34,664 nucleotides of DNA. It comes from Rubrivivax sp. GTDB lineage: Bacteria > Pseudomonadota > Gammaproteobacteria > Burkholderiales > Burkholderiaceae_C. Of this stretch, positions 1 through 9,740 are shown in pieces. The DNA lies in contig JAIXRN010000060.1 of assembly GCA_027485165.1 (NCBI GenBank), positions 1-34,664 on the forward strand. Direction: 5' to 3'. The translations under genes and the position numbers were made by a program. The stretch's first letter is position 1, and each line of letters begins with the position of its first letter. The notes under the pieces are model-generated. The model ran no database searches and had not been told where the DNA came from. It saw only the letters and a program-made list of their open reading frames with translations.

Positions 1-99
1 GCTGGGGCACTTGATCCACAGCCCTTCAGGCACGGTGCGGCGATCGGCCGGGTCACCTTGCTGAATCTTGGGCGGGAGCAGTTTGTCGAGCCAGCTCAT
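1..99 (-). CDS. accD: Acetyl-CoA carboxylase carboxyltransferase beta subunit, N-terminal fragment (cut by window edge)
   Basis: Only the first 33 codons are inside the window. They read MSWLDKLLPPKIQQGD and continue to RRTVPEGLWIKCPS, the well-known AccD N-terminus that leads into the zinc-ribbon cysteines; the first zinc cysteine (of KCPS) is visible. AccD pairs with AccA to transfer the carboxyl group from carboxybiotin to acetyl-CoA, making malonyl-CoA for fatty acid synthesis. The ATG at 97-99 has a good ribosome-binding site (AAGGAAGAG) about 6 bases upstream and lies 21 bases after the trpA stop, so it is probably the next gene of the same transcript, as in many proteobacteria. The rest of the gene lies to the left of base 1. 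Confidence 0.93.
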   Translation of the reverse strand, partial: MSWLDKLLPPKIQQGDPADRRTVPEGLWIKCPS

Positions 100-120
100 G
101 CGTTCTCTTCCTTGTGGGAC

Positions 121-921
121 TTAGAGGGTGTCCAGCGCCGCACGGATCTCGCGGATGAAGGCGGCGCCAGTCGAAGCGACATTATCGACCGGCTGGCGCT
201 CCAGCAGCTCGACCAGCTTGGAACCGATGACGACCGCATCCGAAACCGCCCCGACCGCCTTGGCCGTGGCCGCATCACGGATGCCGAAACCCACCCCCAC
301 CGGCACGCTGACATGTCGGCGGATGCGCGGCACGGCCTCGGCCACGGCGTCGGTGTTCAGGTGGCCGGCACCGGTCACACCCTTGAGCGAAACGTAGTAG
401 ACGTAGCCGCTGGCCAGCTGGCCGACCTGGGCCATGCGCGCCTCGGTGGACGTGGGCGCCAGCAGGAAGATGGCATCCATGCCGGCAGCACGCAAAGCAG
501 CGGCAAACTCGGCGCACTCCTCGGGCGGGTAGTCGACGATCAGCACGCCATCGACACCGGCTGCCCGCGCGTCGGCCACGAAAGCCGCCATCCCGTAGCG
601 CTCCACGGGATTGGCGTAGCCCATCAGCACGACGGGCGTGCGGTCGTTGGTGGTGCGGAACTCACGCACATAGGCCAGCACGTCGCGCAGCGAGATGCCC
701 TTGGCCAGCGCACGCTCGCCGGCGCGCTGGATGACCGGGCCGTCGGCCATCGGGTCGGAGAACGGCACACCCAGCTCGATGACGTCAGCGCCGGCCTCGG
801 CCATGGCCTGCATCAGCGCGACCGTGGCTGCGGGATGTGGGTCGCCGGCGGTCACGAATGGAATCAGGGCCTTGCGGCCTTGCGCCTGGAGGGCTTGGAA
901 GGTGGATGCAATGCGGCTCAT
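121..921 (-). CDS. trpA: Tryptophan synthase alpha chain
   Basis: This 266-residue protein cleaves indole-3-glycerol phosphate to indole and glyceraldehyde 3-phosphate; indole is channelled to TrpB in the alpha2beta2 complex. The TIM-barrel signature is intact: Glu49 (in [13 protein letters not shown]) and Asp60 (in DPMADGP) sit at the positions of the known catalytic acid residues, and the phosphate-binding GVGFGI stretch is present near residue 215. The start ATG at 919-921 overlaps the trpB stop as ATGA, a sign of translational coupling and equal expression of the two subunits. A longer open frame reaches upstream, but it is only trpB read out of frame; [11 protein letters not shown] is the family N-terminus. 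Length is normal (E. coli 268). Confidence 0.97.
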   Translation of the reverse strand: MSRIASTFQALQAQGRKALIPFVTAGDPHPAATVALMQAMAEAGADVIELGVPFSDPMADGPVIQRAGERALAKGISLRDVLAYVREFRTTNDRTPVVLMGYANPVERYGMAAFVADARAAGVDGVLIVDYPPEECAEFAAALRAAGMDAIFLLAPTSTEARMAQVGQLASGYVYYVSLKGVTGAGHLNTDAVAEAVPRIRRHVSVPVGVGFGIRDAATAKAVGAVSDAVVIGSKLVELLERQPVDNVASTGAAFIREIRAALDTL

Positions 922-2192
922 GCGCGGGCTCCGGGCAGGCTGACGACGGCCTCGCCGCCCTTGACGGACTGGCCGCGGCAGCTCGGGCGACAGTAGAAGT
1001 CGGCATTGGACAGGTCCGCCACGGTGCCGATGTCCTTGTCGCCACGACCAGACAGATTGACCAGCAGGACCTGGTCCCGGGCCATCGTCGGGGCGATCTT
1101 CATCGCGTGCGCCACCGCATGGCTGGACTCCAGCGCCGGGATGATGCCCTCGGTGCGGCACAGGTGGTGGAAGGCCGCCAGCGCCTCGGCATCGGTCACA
1201 CCCACGTACTCGGCACGGCCGATGTCCTTCAGGTGGGCATGCTCGGGGCCGACGCCGGGGTAGTCCAGGCCGGCCGAAATGGAATGCGTCTCGATGATCT
1301 GCCCGTTGTCGTCCTGCAGCAGGTAGGTGCGGTTGCCATGCAGCACGCCCGGCGTGCCGGCGGACAGCGTGGCCGCATGCTTGCCGCTGGCGATGCCCTC
1401 CCCGGCCGCCTCCACGCCGATGAGCCGCGTGGCCTCGTGCGGAATGTAGGGGTAGAAGATGCCGATGGCATTGCTGCCTCCACCCACGCAGGCAAGCACG
1501 GCATCCGGCTGGCGGCCGACCATCTCGGGCATCTGCACCAGACATTCGTCGCCGATGATGCGCTGGAAGTCGCGCACCATCATCGGGTAGGGGTGCGGGC
1601 CGGCCACGGTGCCGATGATGTAGAAGGTGTTCTCGACATTCGTGACCCAGTCGCGCATCGCTTCGTTCAGCGCGTCCTTCAGGGTCTTGCTGCCGCTGTC
1701 CACCGGCACCACGGTTGCGCCCAGCAGGTGCATGCGGTAGACGTTGGGGCTTTGGCGCTTGACGTCTTCGCTGCCCATGTAGACCACGCATTCCATGCCA
1801 TAGCGCGCGCAGATGGTGGCCGTGGCCACGCCGTGCTGGCCGGCGCCAGTCTCGGCAATGACGCGCTTCTTGCCCATGCGCCGGGCCAGCAAGGCCTGGC
1901 CGATGGTGTTGTTCACCTTGTGCGCGCCGGTATGGTTCAGGTCTTCGCGCTTCAGGTGGATCTGCGCCCCGCCCACTTCGCGGCTGATACGCGCGGCGTG
2001 GTAGACCGGGCTGGGCCGGCCGACGAAGTGCTTCAGCTCATGGCGGAATTCGCGCTGGAATTCGGCGTCTTCACGGTACTGGGCATAAGTGGCTTCCAGT
2101 TCGTGCAGGGCGTGGATCAGGGTTTCGGCGACAAAGGTGCCGCCGTAGGGTCCGAAATGCCCGCGGGCATCGGGTTGGGCGTAGTTCAGCAT
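918..2192 (-). CDS. trpB: Tryptophan synthase beta chain
   Basis: This 424-residue PLP enzyme condenses indole with L-serine to give L-tryptophan. The PLP lysine is Lys92 in the [11 protein letters not shown] motif. The phosphate-binding GGGSNAIG loop, the GPYGGTFV N-terminus and the [12 protein letters not shown] substrate loop are all present. Length is slightly above E. coli TrpB (397), because of a short N-terminal extension and a C-terminal tail. It lies 18 bases after trpF and overlaps trpA by 4 bases, so trpF, trpB and trpA should be one transcript. No trp leader peptide or attenuator was found in front of trpF; the cluster appears to be read from promoters further upstream. Confidence 0.97.
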   Translation of the reverse strand: MLNYAQPDARGHFGPYGGTFVAETLIHALHELEATYAQYREDAEFQREFRHELKHFVGRPSPVYHAARISREVGGAQIHLKREDLNHTGAHKVNNTIGQALLARRMGKKRVIAETGAGQHGVATATICARYGMECVVYMGSEDVKRQSPNVYRMHLLGATVVPVDSGSKTLKDALNEAMRDWVTNVENTFYIIGTVAGPHPYPMMVRDFQRIIGDECLVQMPEMVGRQPDAVLACVGGGSNAIGIFYPYIPHEATRLIGVEAAGEGIASGKHAATLSAGTPGVLHGNRTYLLQDDNGQIIETHSISAGLDYPGVGPEHAHLKDIGRAEYVGVTDAEALAAFHHLCRTEGIIPALESSHAVAHAMKIAPTMARDQVLLVNLSGRGDKDIGTVADLSNADFYCRPSCRGQSVKGGEAVVSLPGARA

Positions 2193-2210
2193 GATGTGTT
2201 CGGTGGGTGT

Positions 2211-2921
2211 TCAGGCAATCGGGCCAGGCACGGTGGTGGCGCTGGCAGCTTCGTCAGCCTGCCGCACGGCCTGGCAGAACCGGCGCATCAGCGTAGCGTC
2301 CTTGACGCCCTTGCTGGCTTCCACGCCGGAGCTCACGTCAACGGCCCAGGGCCGGACGCGTGCGATGCCTTCGATCACGTTGGCAGGATTCAACCCACCA
2401 GACAAAACGAGCGGAAGGCGCACGCTTGCGCGATGTCCTTGCAGCAGAGACCAATCGAACACCTTTCCCGCCCCGCCATAGCCTTCGACGTGGGCGTCGA
2501 GCAGCAGGGCTTGTGCATCGCCGAAATGGCGCGCGAAGTCTAGCAAATCGACGCTGCCGTCGCCGTGCGCCACCTGCCCGGTGGCGCCCACGCGCGCGGC
2601 GCGCAGGTAGGCCCGGCCGGGGGCCTGGCATTGCGCCGGGGTCTCGTCGCCATGGAACTGCAACAGCGCCTGCGGCACGGCGGCCAGCCCGGCGGCCACC
2701 TCGCCTGGCGAGGCGTTGACGAACAGCAGCACCGGGGTGACGAAAGGCGGCAGCCGCTGCGCCAGCACCGCAGCCCGGGCAGCCGGGACATGGCGCGCGC
2801 TGCCGGGCCACAGCACGAAGCCCAGCGCGTCGGCGCCGGCAGCGACCGCAGCGTCCACGTCTTCTTCACGGGTCAGGCCACAGATCTTGATACGGGTACG
2901 GTGCAGCATGGGCTGCATCAT
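2211..2921 (-). CDS. trpF: Phosphoribosylanthranilate isomerase
   Basis: TrpF performs the Amadori rearrangement of N-(5-phosphoribosyl)anthranilate to CdRP in tryptophan synthesis. The family N-terminus RTRIKICGLTREED carries the catalytic cysteine, and the catalytic aspartate lies in AVDVSSGVE near the C-terminus. The start is uncertain. A GTG at 2951 opens the frame, but a purine-rich AAAGGG lies just before two adjacent ATGs (2919-2921 and 2916-2918), and another ATG at 2907-2909 gives MLHRTRIK. The call uses 2921, giving 236 residues; 2918 has better spacing to AAAGGG. The gene lies between truA and trpB on the same strand. The C-terminal tail after the aspartate motif is about 25 residues of low-conservation sequence. 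Confidence 0.94.
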   Translation of the reverse strand: MMQPMLHRTRIKICGLTREEDVDAAVAAGADALGFVLWPGSARHVPAARAAVLAQRLPPFVTPVLLFVNASPGEVAAGLAAVPQALLQFHGDETPAQCQAPGRAYLRAARVGATGQVAHGDGSVDLLDFARHFGDAQALLLDAHVEGYGGAGKVFDWSLLQGHRASVRLPLVLSGGLNPANVIEGIARVRPWAVDVSSGVEASKGVKDATLMRRFCQAVRQADEAASATTVPGPIA

Positions 2922-2954
2922 GCCCTTTGCCGCTGGTGGCCGGGCGGGCACCCG

Positions 2955-3770
2955 TCAGGGCAGCCAGTCCTGGGCCGGCACCTGGCTGGGAATGGCGTGT
3001 TCGGGGTCGTACACCGGGCCCAGGAAATACAGGCCATCGGGCGGAAAGGTGGGCGCGGCGGAGTCGCGGCTGCGCGCGGCCAGCACGTCGGCCACCCAGC
3101 CGGGCGGCTGGCGGCCCTGGCCCACTGCCAGCAGGCAGCCCATCAGGTTGCGCACCATGTGGTGCAGGAAGGCGTTGGCTTCGAAGTCGAAGCGCCAGTA
3201 CGCGCCGCGCTGGACGATGTCGATGCGCTGCAGGGTCTTCACCGGGGTGGGTGACTGGCAGCCCGCTGCGCGGAATGACGTGAAGTCGTGTTCGCCCAGC
3301 AGCAGCGCCGCCGCGGCGCGCATGGCCGCGCCGTCCAGCGGCCTGAACACCCAGCCGCACAGGCCGCTTTCGATGGCCGGGCGCACCGGCGACTGCAGCA
3401 CCAGGAAGCGGTAGCGCCGCGCGCGGGCGCTGTTGCGCGCGTGGAAGTGCGGCGCCACCGGCTGGCACCACTGCAGCGCGATGTCGGGCGGCAGGAAGGC
3501 GTTGGTGCCGCGTACCCAGGAAAACGGGTCACGCAGCACTGGCGGGTCGATGTGCACCACCTGCTGCAGCGCGTGCACGCCAGCGTCGGTGCGGCCGGCA
3601 CAAACGGTGCGCGGGGCTGGCCCGGGATCGCGGCCCAGGGGGCCGACAAAGACGGCGAGCGCAGCTTCCAGCACGTCCTGCACGGTGCGGCCGCCGGGCT
3701 GCGACTGCCAGCCCTGGTAGGCGCCGCCGCGGTAGCTCACCCCCAGGGCCAGCCGGGGGGTGTCGGTCAT
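2955..3770 (-). CDS. truA: tRNA pseudouridine(38-40) synthase
   Basis: TruA converts uridines 38, 39 and 40 of the tRNA anticodon stem to pseudouridine. The 271-residue sequence begins with LALGVSYRGGAYQGWQSQ, the family opening, and carries the catalytic aspartate Asp62 in the CAGRTDAGVHA motif. The second-domain motif FTSFRAAGCQS and the NAFLHHMVRN helix are intact. Its ATG shares one base with the fimV stop (TGATG), so its translation is probably coupled to fimV. The stop lies just ahead of trpF. The asd-fimV-truA-trpF order is known from other beta- and gammaproteobacteria. Confidence 0.97.
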   Translation of the reverse strand: MTDTPRLALGVSYRGGAYQGWQSQPGGRTVQDVLEAALAVFVGPLGRDPGPAPRTVCAGRTDAGVHALQQVVHIDPPVLRDPFSWVRGTNAFLPPDIALQWCQPVAPHFHARNSARARRYRFLVLQSPVRPAIESGLCGWVFRPLDGAAMRAAAALLLGEHDFTSFRAAGCQSPTPVKTLQRIDIVQRGAYWRFDFEANAFLHHMVRNLMGCLLAVGQGRQPPGWVADVLAARSRDSAAPTFPPDGLYFLGPVYDPEHAIPSQVPAQDWLP

Positions 3771-6394
3771 CAGAGCGTGTCGAGCATGCCCTGGGCCTTG
3801 GCGCGCAGTGCGCCGTCAGCCTTGGCCAGCACTTCTTCCAGCAGGTCGCGCGCGCCTTCCAGGTCGCCGATCTGGCGGAATTCCTCTGCCAGTTCGAGCT
3901 TGCGCGACAGCGCATCGGCCTGCGGGTCGTCGACCTGGCCGCCTTCGGGTTCGATGCCGAAGTCGCCAAAGTCCAGCGCCGCGTCGGTGGCGCCTGCGCG
4001 TTGGTTGGCGGGTTCGCCCAGGTCGAAGTCCAGTGCGCCACCGGTCTGGCTGCGGATCACGCCGCTGTCGGTGTCAAAGTCCAGGCTCAGGTCGGGCGCG
4101 CCAGCGGCCTTGGGCAGCGATGCCGCAGGGGCCAGGCTAGGCAGGTCGGGGGCGTCGAAGTCGGCGCGGGCCGGGGCCGGGCCCGGCTGCGGCTGGGTGG
4201 TTTCGGTTCCAGCGTCCAGGTCCAGCGACAGGTCCAGCGGACGGCTGTCCAAGGTCGCGTCGGCCGCAGGCTGGAAGCTGGGCGGGCCAGCCGGTGCGGC
4301 GTAAGGCACGGTCGAAGCCCCCAGCGGTTCAACCGCCTGGCCGCTGGCGCCCAGCACGGTGTCGGGCGTGCCGCCGGGCTGGTACAGGGGGTTCTCGGGG
4401 TCGATGCCCAGGCCCAGGCTCTGCGCCTTGGCCCAGTCTTCGCCCTGCCCGCCCGTCAGGCTGAAGAGCTGGGTGGCCAGCAGTTCGAAGCCCTTGATAT
4501 CGCGGCGCTTGGCATAGACCTCCAGCAACTTGGTGCGGATGGCCATGCGGTCGGGGTCCGAGCGCATGGCTTCCTTCAGGATTTCCTCGGCCTGCAGGTC
4601 ACGACCGTAGGCCAGGTAGACGTCGGCTTCGGCCACCGGGTCCACGTCGCCAATGGCGTCCAGTTGGCTGAGCGAATAGCTCATCGACGAGGAACTGCCG
4701 CTGGTGCTGTTGCCGGCTTCGCGCGTGTCGATGCGCTGGCCGCCGCTGGCGCCGAAGAAGGAATCAGGCTGCAGGCGGCTTTCCAGGAACGATGTCTCGC
4801 CCGCCTGCTTGCGCTTGCCGCGCAGCTTGTACAGGCCCAGGCCGCCCAGCAGCAGCACCAGCACGCCGGCACCGGGCAGCAGCAGCGGGTTGGCCAGCAG
4901 GCCGTCCAGGAAGCCAGGCGATTCGCCGCTGGCGGCTGGCGCAGCCGCAGGGGCCGGCGCAGGCGCGGGGGCAGGTGTCGGGGCAGGCGCGGGCGGGGGG
5001 GCCACGGCAGGGGCGGGTGCCGGTGCTGCGGCCACCACGGTGGGCGCTGATGCGGGGACGGGTGCAGGGGCCGCAGCCGTCGGGGCGGGTGCAGGCACAG
5101 GTGCAGGTGCGGCCACCGGGGCGGGCGCAGGCACGGCCACGGCCGGCGGCGCCTTCACGGCCCCGGCAGGCGCAGTGCCGGGGGCTGCGGTGCCCTGCAA
5201 CTTCTTCAGGTCTTCAACGTTGCGCGCCAGCTCGGCCACCCGATCGGCAGCGGCCTTGCGCTCAGCTTCCTTGGACGCCTGCACTGCAGGCACCGAAGCC
5301 TGCGCACCCGGGCGCGACAGCGTCAGCTTGTCCGGGGCGGGGGCTGCAGCCTGGCGGCGGTCTTCGACCTGGGTCTGCACGCGCCCGCTGTCCTGGCGCG
5401 CTGGCGCCGCGTCAGCGCGGGCGGTGGTGCCGCCGGCCAGCTTCTGGCGGAAGGCATTGAAATCAGCGCTCTGCGCCTGGATCACCGCCTTCGCTTCGGG
5501 CTGGCTCACACGCCCGGCGTCTTCGGCGCTGGGCACGTTCAGCACGGCGCCGCTGCGCAGCCGGTTCATGTTGTCGCCGATGAAGGCCTGCGGGTTGTTG
5601 CGGAACAGCGAAACCAGCATCTGATCCAGCGACACGCCAGCCGGCTGGGTGCGGCCGGCGATGCGGCTGAGCGTGTCGCCAGGGCGCACGCGCACTTCCT
5701 GGCCGCCGCTGGCCGCCGCCATGGGAGCGGGGGCGGGGGCGGGGGCTGAAGGCGCAGCGGCCGGGCGCGGCGGTGCCACAGGGGCGGCGGCGGGCGCCTT
5801 TGCCACCGGTGCGGGCGCCGGGCTGGGGGTGGCCGCGCGCGGCGGCCTGGCCGGGGAAGTGGCCGCGGGCGCGGGCGCAGCAGCCATGGGGGCCGGGGCG
5901 GAAGGTGCGGCGGGTGCAGAAGGCGCGGCGATGACGGGCGCCGTCACGGGTGCGGGCGCTGACTGCGCCGACCGCGTGGCCGGCGGGTCGAAGAGCATGG
6001 TGTATTCGCGCACCAGGCGGCCCGACGCCCAGTTGGCTTCGACGATCAGTTCAACAAACGGCTCGAGCACGGCCCGGTCGCTGGTGACGCGCAGCACGCT
6101 GCGGCCGTCGGCCCCGCGCACCACCTGCACCTGGGCACCAGCCAGCGCGGGATTGAATTCAACTCCGGCAGCGCGGTAGGCCTCGGGCGTGGCCACGCGC
6201 AGGCGCAGGGACTCGGCTTCCGCAGCGCTGATGCTGGTGATGTCGATTTCGGCCCGCAGGCTTTCACCCAGCGCCGACTGCACGTTCAAACGGCCCAGCC
6301 CCAGGGCCCAGCTGGGCAGGGCAAACAGCAGGCCAGCGGCCAGGGCCACCCCAGTCAGCGCATGGCGCGCGGCATTCTTCGAGCGTTGATTCAA
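3770..6394 (-). CDS. fimV: FimV-family polar pilus assembly / pole-organising protein
   Basis: This 874-residue inner-membrane protein binds peptidoglycan and organises the cell pole; relatives promote type IV pilus secretin assembly and twitching. Domains in order: signal sequence (about 11-31, ending in LPSWALG), conserved FimV N-terminal domain (32-135), proline/alanine-rich stretch (145-228), LysM domain (232-289, VRPGDTLSRIAG), short coiled coil (370-400), second Pro/Ala-rich linker (405-490), one transmembrane helix (504-523), an acidic cytoplasmic region, and the C-terminal FimV helical motif (about 828-874). The frame is open further upstream, but the preceding 65 residues do not look like a signal peptide. 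The TTG at 6392-6394 with a strong GGGGGAA site is therefore chosen. The gene sits between asd and truA, as in other proteobacteria. Confidence 0.93.
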   Translation of the reverse strand: MNQRSKNAARHALTGVALAAGLLFALPSWALGLGRLNVQSALGESLRAEIDITSISAAEAESLRLRVATPEAYRAAGVEFNPALAGAQVQVVRGADGRSVLRVTSDRAVLEPFVELIVEANWASGRLVREYTMLFDPPATRSAQSAPAPVTAPVIAAPSAPAAPSAPAPMAAAPAPAATSPARPPRAATPSPAPAPVAKAPAAAPVAPPRPAAAPSAPAPAPAPMAAASGGQEVRVRPGDTLSRIAGRTQPAGVSLDQMLVSLFRNNPQAFIGDNMNRLRSGAVLNVPSAEDAGRVSQPEAKAVIQAQSADFNAFRQKLAGGTTARADAAPARQDSGRVQTQVEDRRQAAAPAPDKLTLSRPGAQASVPAVQASKEAERKAAADRVAELARNVEDLKKLQGTAAPGTAPAGAVKAPPAVAVPAPAPVAAPAPVPAPAPTAAAPAPVPASAPTVVAAAPAPAPAVAPPPAPAPTPAPAPAPAPAAAPAASGESPGFLDGLLANPLLLPGAGVLVLLLGGLGLYKLRGKRKQAGETSFLESRLQPDSFFGASGGQRIDTREAGNSTSGSSSSMSYSLSQLDAIGDVDPVAEADVYLAYGRDLQAEEILKEAMRSDPDRMAIRTKLLEVYAKRRDIKGFELLATQLFSLTGGQGEDWAKAQSLGLGIDPENPLYQPGGTPDTVLGASGQAVEPLGASTVPYAAPAGPPSFQPAADATLDSRPLDLSLDLDAGTETTQPQPGPAPARADFDAPDLPSLAPAASLPKAAGAPDLSLDFDTDSGVIRSQTGGALDFDLGEPANQRAGATDAALDFGDFGIEPEGGQVDDPQADALSRKLELAEEFRQIGDLEGARDLLEEVLAKADGALRAKAQGMLDTL

Positions 6395-6400
6395 GATCTG

Positions 6401-6407
6401 TTCCCCC
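6401..6407 (-). promoter_or_regulatory. Ribosome-binding site that fixes the fimV TTG start
   Basis: The mRNA sequence here is GGGGGAA, six bases before a TTG codon (6392-6394) that begins MNQRSKNAAR and a normal signal peptide. No ATG or GTG lies at a better place, so the purine run decides the start. Confidence 0.6.
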
Positions 6408-6618
6408 AGCGGTCCGGGCGACTGATGCCCGCGGCCCGCCTGCCTGTCGTCAAGCCGCACTGGCGTTCCAACAACGAACACCGCAAAGGCGCAGCGGCGA
6501 AAATTCGCAAGTACTTCAAGGATATAGGAGCACTTGCTGAGACAAACGCTGATGATCGGGCCGAAGTGCGCAGTTTCACCCCGCTGCAAGGCTGGTATGC
6601 GCGGCGCAGGCCACGGCT

Positions 6619-7767
6619 TCAGCCCTGCAGCAGGATGCGCAGCATCCGGCGCAAGGGCTCAGCGGCCCCCCACAACAGCTGGTCGCCAATGGTGAAGGCC
6701 CCCAGGTAGGTCGGGCCCAGCGCCATCTTGCGCAAACGGCCGACCGGAATGTCCAGCGTGCCCGTCACGGCCACGGGCGTGAGCTGGCGGATGCTGGCTT
6801 CGCGCGTGTTGGGCACCAACCTGACCCAGGGGTTGTCATGAGCGATCATCTGTTCGATGTCGGCCAAAGGCAGGTCTTTCTTGAGCTTGATCGTCAGCGC
6901 CTGGCTGTGGCAACGCATGGCGCCGATGCGCACGCACAGGGAATCGATCGGCACCGCGGCCTTGCCACCGGCTTCGAAATCCGGGCCGCGGCCCAGGATC
7001 TTGTTGGTCTCGGCGCCGCCCTTCCATTCTTCCAGGCTGGTGCCGTCGCCACGGTCGCTGTCGATCCAGGGGATCAGGCTGCCGCCCAGCGGCACGCCGA
7101 AGTTCTTCGTCTCCTCGGCCGACAGGCCGCGCTGGGTGCTGATGACCTGGCGGTCGATCTCCAGGATGGCGCTGGCCGGGTCGTCCAGCATCGGGCGCAC
7201 TGCTGCGTTGAGCGTGCCGTACTGCGTGAGCAGTTCACGCATGTGCTGGGCGCCGCCGCCGCTGGCGGCCTGGTAGGTGGTGGCCGTCATCCATTCCACC
7301 AGGTCGGCCTTGAACAGCGCGCCCAGGCCCATCAGCATGCAGCTGACCGTGCAGTTGCCACCGATGTAGTCCTTCACGCCGCGCGCCAGCGCAGCCTGGA
7401 TCACGTCCAGGTTCACCGGGTCGAGGATGATGACCGCGTCGTCCTGCATGCGCAGGGTCTTGGCGGCGTCGATCCAGTAGCCCTTCCAGCCCGCGGCGCG
7501 CAGCTGCGGGTAGACGGCCTTCGTGTAGTCGCCGCCCTGGCAGGTGATGACGATGTCGCAGCGCTTGAGCGCCGCGATGTCGTTGGCGTCCTTCAGCGTG
7601 GTCTCGTTCTTCGCCAGGCCGGCAATGGCCGCGGGCAGGGCGCCACCCGCGTTGCTGGTGCTGAAGAACATCGGCTCGATCAGCGCGAAGTCGCCTTCGG
7701 CCCGCATGCGGTCCATCAGCACGGAACCCACCATGCCGCGCCATCCCACCAGTCCCACGAGTGCCAT
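6619..7767 (-). CDS. asd: Aspartate-semialdehyde dehydrogenase
   Basis: Asd reduces beta-aspartyl phosphate to aspartate semialdehyde with NADPH, the branch point for lysine, diaminopimelate, threonine and methionine. The 382-residue protein has the nucleotide-binding start [18 protein letters not shown] and the active-site Cys139 in [13 protein letters not shown]; a conserved histidine lies in [16 protein letters not shown]. This is the gammaproteobacterial/betaproteobacterial Asd type rather than the shorter Gram-positive type. The gene ends 225 bases before the fimV start; that spacer holds no gene and probably carries a fimV promoter, though no clear sigma-70 pair was recognised. It follows leuB by 12 bases, so it is likely cotranscribed with the leu genes. 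Confidence 0.96.
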   Translation of the reverse strand: MALVGLVGWRGMVGSVLMDRMRAEGDFALIEPMFFSTSNAGGALPAAIAGLAKNETTLKDANDIAALKRCDIVITCQGGDYTKAVYPQLRAAGWKGYWIDAAKTLRMQDDAVIILDPVNLDVIQAALARGVKDYIGGNCTVSCMLMGLGALFKADLVEWMTATTYQAASGGGAQHMRELLTQYGTLNAAVRPMLDDPASAILEIDRQVISTQRGLSAEETKNFGVPLGGSLIPWIDSDRGDGTSLEEWKGGAETNKILGRGPDFEAGGKAAVPIDSLCVRIGAMRCHSQALTIKLKKDLPLADIEQMIAHDNPWVRLVPNTREASIRQLTPVAVTGTLDIPVGRLRKMALGPTYLGAFTIGDQLLWGAAEPLRRMLRILLQG

Positions 7768-7779
7768 CTTGTTTCCCTC

Positions 7780-8883
7780 TCAGTCCTTCTTCAGTTCGGC
7801 GACCACCGCGTCGCCCATTTCGGCCGTACCCACACGCCGCGTGTTCGGTTGCCTGCCTTCGTTCCAGATGTCGCCGGTGCGCAGCCCGGCCGTCAGCACA
7901 CGGTCGACCGCGGCTTCCAAGCGCGCGGCGGCTTCCGGCTGGCCCAGCGTGAAGCGCAGCATCATGGCCAGGCTCAGGATGGTGGCCAGCGGGTTGGCCA
8001 CACCCTGGCCGGCGATGTCGGGCGCGCTGCCGTGGCTGGGCTCGTACAGGCCCTTGTTGTTCACGTCCAGGCTGGCGCTGGGCAGCATGCCGATGCTGCC
8101 GGTCAGCATGGCGGCTTCGTCGCTGAGGATGTCGCCGAACATGTTGCCGGTGAACACCACGTCGAAGGCCTTGGGCGCCTTCACCAGCTGCATCGCGGCG
8201 TTGTCTACGTACATGTGCTGCAGCTCGACATCGGCGTAATGCGCGGCGTGGACCTCGGTGACCACGTCCTTCCAAAACTGGAAGGTTTCCAGCACGTTGG
8301 CCTTGTCCACGCTGGTGACCTTGCCGCCCTTGCCGCCTGCCCGCTTGCGCGCAGCCTGAAAGGCCACGTGCGCGATGCGCTCGATTTCCGGCCGGCTGTA
8401 GCGCATCGTGTCGAAGGCTTCTTCAGCCCCCGGAAAATGCCCGTCCACCGCCGTGCGGCGGCCGCGGGGCTGGCCGAAGTAGATGTCGCCCGTGAGTTCA
8501 CGGATGATCAGGATGTCCAGGCCCGCCACCAGTTCGGGCTTCAGGCTGGACGCATGCGTGAGCTGCGGGTAGCACAGCGCGGGGCGGAAGTTCGCGAACA
8601 GCCCCAGGTGCTTGCGCAGGCCCAGGATGGCCTGCTCGGGCCGCAGCGCGCGTTCCAGCTTGTCGTACTGCCAGTCGCCCACCGCTCCGAAGAGGATGGC
8701 GTCGGCCGCCTTCGCCAGGGCCAACGTGCTGTCGGGCAACGGGTGGCCATGAGCCTTGTACGCCGCACCGCCCACCAAGGCGGTCTCGGTCTCAGCCTTG
8801 AGCTCGAGCACCTGCAGCACCTTCACGGCCTCGGCCACGATCTCGGTGCCGATGCCGTCGCCCGGCAGGATGGCGATCTTCAT
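7780..8883 (-). CDS. leuB: 3-isopropylmalate dehydrogenase
   Basis: LeuB oxidatively decarboxylates 3-isopropylmalate to 2-oxoisocaproate with NAD+ in leucine synthesis. The 367-residue sequence starts [16 protein letters not shown], contains the substrate-binding [13 protein letters not shown] loop, the catalytic region [16 protein letters not shown], the metal-binding DILSDEAAM aspartates, and the NAD-binding [18 protein letters not shown] signature. Length is normal (E. coli 363). The ATG at 8881-8883 lies 15 bases after the leuD stop, so leuD and leuB are tightly linked. Confidence 0.97.
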   Translation of the reverse strand: MKIAILPGDGIGTEIVAEAVKVLQVLELKAETETALVGGAAYKAHGHPLPDSTLALAKAADAILFGAVGDWQYDKLERALRPEQAILGLRKHLGLFANFRPALCYPQLTHASSLKPELVAGLDILIIRELTGDIYFGQPRGRRTAVDGHFPGAEEAFDTMRYSRPEIERIAHVAFQAARKRAGGKGGKVTSVDKANVLETFQFWKDVVTEVHAAHYADVELQHMYVDNAAMQLVKAPKAFDVVFTGNMFGDILSDEAAMLTGSIGMLPSASLDVNNKGLYEPSHGSAPDIAGQGVANPLATILSLAMMLRFTLGQPEAAARLEAAVDRVLTAGLRTGDIWNEGRQPNTRRVGTAEMGDAVVAELKKD

Positions 8884-8898
8884 GAACTCGGGTCCAGG

Positions 8899-9549
8899 TT
8901 AGGCGATGTTCTGGGCGGCAAGCCAGGGCATGCGGGCCAGGCGCTCGGCCTCGAAGGCGCGGATCTTGTCGGCATGCCGCAGCGTCAGGCCGATGTCGTC
9001 GAAGCCGTTCACCAGGCAGTACTTGCGGAACGGTTCGACGTCGAAAGGCAGTTCGCTGCCGTCAGGCTTCACGACCACCTGCCGCGGCAGGTCCAGCGTC
9101 AGGGTGTAGCCGGGGAAGGCGAAGACTTCGTCGAACAGCCGGGCCACCTGAGATTCCGGCAGCACCACCGGCAGCACGCCATTCTTGAAGCAGTTGTTGA
9201 AGAAGATGTCGGCGTAGCTGGGCGCAATCAGCGCGCGGAAGCCGTACTGTTCCAGCGCCCAGGGCGCGTGTTCGCGGCTGCTACCGCAGCCGAAGTTGCT
9301 GCGCGCCAGCAGCACCGAAGCGCCAGCGTAGCGCGGCTGGTTCAGCACGAAGTCCGGGTTCGGCTTGCGCGTGGCTGGGTCCTGGCCGGGTTCGCCCGCG
9401 TCCAGGTAGCGCCAGGCGTCGAACAGGTTCGGGCCGAAGCCGGAACGCGCGATCGACTTCAGAAACTGCTTGGGGATGATGGCGTCGGTGTCGACGTTGT
9501 CGCGGTCCATGGGCGCGACCAGGCCACGGTGGACGGTGAAGGCTTGCAT
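8899..9549 (-). CDS. leuD: 3-isopropylmalate dehydratase small subunit
   Basis: LeuD is the swivel-domain subunit of isopropylmalate isomerase and works with LeuC to move the hydroxyl of 2-isopropylmalate. The 216-residue protein opens with [25 protein letters not shown] and carries the [16 protein letters not shown] motif of the aconitase swivel domain. Length is normal for proteobacterial LeuD. It is separated from its partner leuC by a small lipoprotein gene, with 30 bases between that gene and the leuD ATG (9547-9549). Confidence 0.97.
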   Translation of the reverse strand: MQAFTVHRGLVAPMDRDNVDTDAIIPKQFLKSIARSGFGPNLFDAWRYLDAGEPGQDPATRKPNPDFVLNQPRYAGASVLLARSNFGCGSSREHAPWALEQYGFRALIAPSYADIFFNNCFKNGVLPVVLPESQVARLFDEVFAFPGYTLTLDLPRQVVVKPDGSELPFDVEPFRKYCLVNGFDDIGLTLRHADKIRAFEAERLARMPWLAAQNIA

Positions 9550-9579
9550 GGCGACCAGGCTTTCTGCTGTGGCAGCGGT

Positions 9580-9717
9580 TTACTTGTTCTTCTTCGCGGC
9601 TTCTTCGATCTTGTCGCCGGCCTTCGAGACGTCCTTGCCCACGCCTTCGATGGTGTTGCAGCCGGCCAGGGCCCAGGCGAAGGCCAGGGCGAAAACAGTG
9701 GCGATGAACTTGTTCAT
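9580..9717 (-). CDS. Entericidin-like small lipoprotein
   Basis: This 45-residue peptide starts MNKFIATVFALAFAWALAGC. It has a short basic N-terminus, a hydrophobic helix and a lipobox ALAGC, so Cys20 would be lipidated. The mature part (NTIEGVGKDVSKAGDKIEEA) matches the entericidin A/B pattern of a small amphipathic lysine-rich lipoprotein. A GGAG ribosome-binding site lies 8 bases before the ATG. A longer frame upstream is leuC read out of frame. Entericidins are small membrane lipoproteins linked to stress in enteric bacteria; the role here is unknown. It sits between leuC and leuD, likely on the same transcript. Asparagine at +2 of the mature protein does not signal inner-membrane retention, so outer-membrane location is likely. 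Confidence 0.85.
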   Translation of the reverse strand: MNKFIATVFALAFAWALAGCNTIEGVGKDVSKAGDKIEEAAKKNK

Positions 9718-9740
9718 GGGGGGTTCTCCGGGTTGGGGTG

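Noticed and set aside
2193..2960. A trp attenuator or leader peptide before trpF
   Set aside because: The truA-trpF gap is only a few bases, and there is no Trp-rich short frame or terminator/antiterminator pair.
4930..5140. Repetitive GGCGCAGG-type tracts within fimV that look like a tandem repeat
   Set aside because: They simply encode the Pro/Ala-rich linker of FimV; the unit is irregular and in frame, so it is not a separate repeat element.
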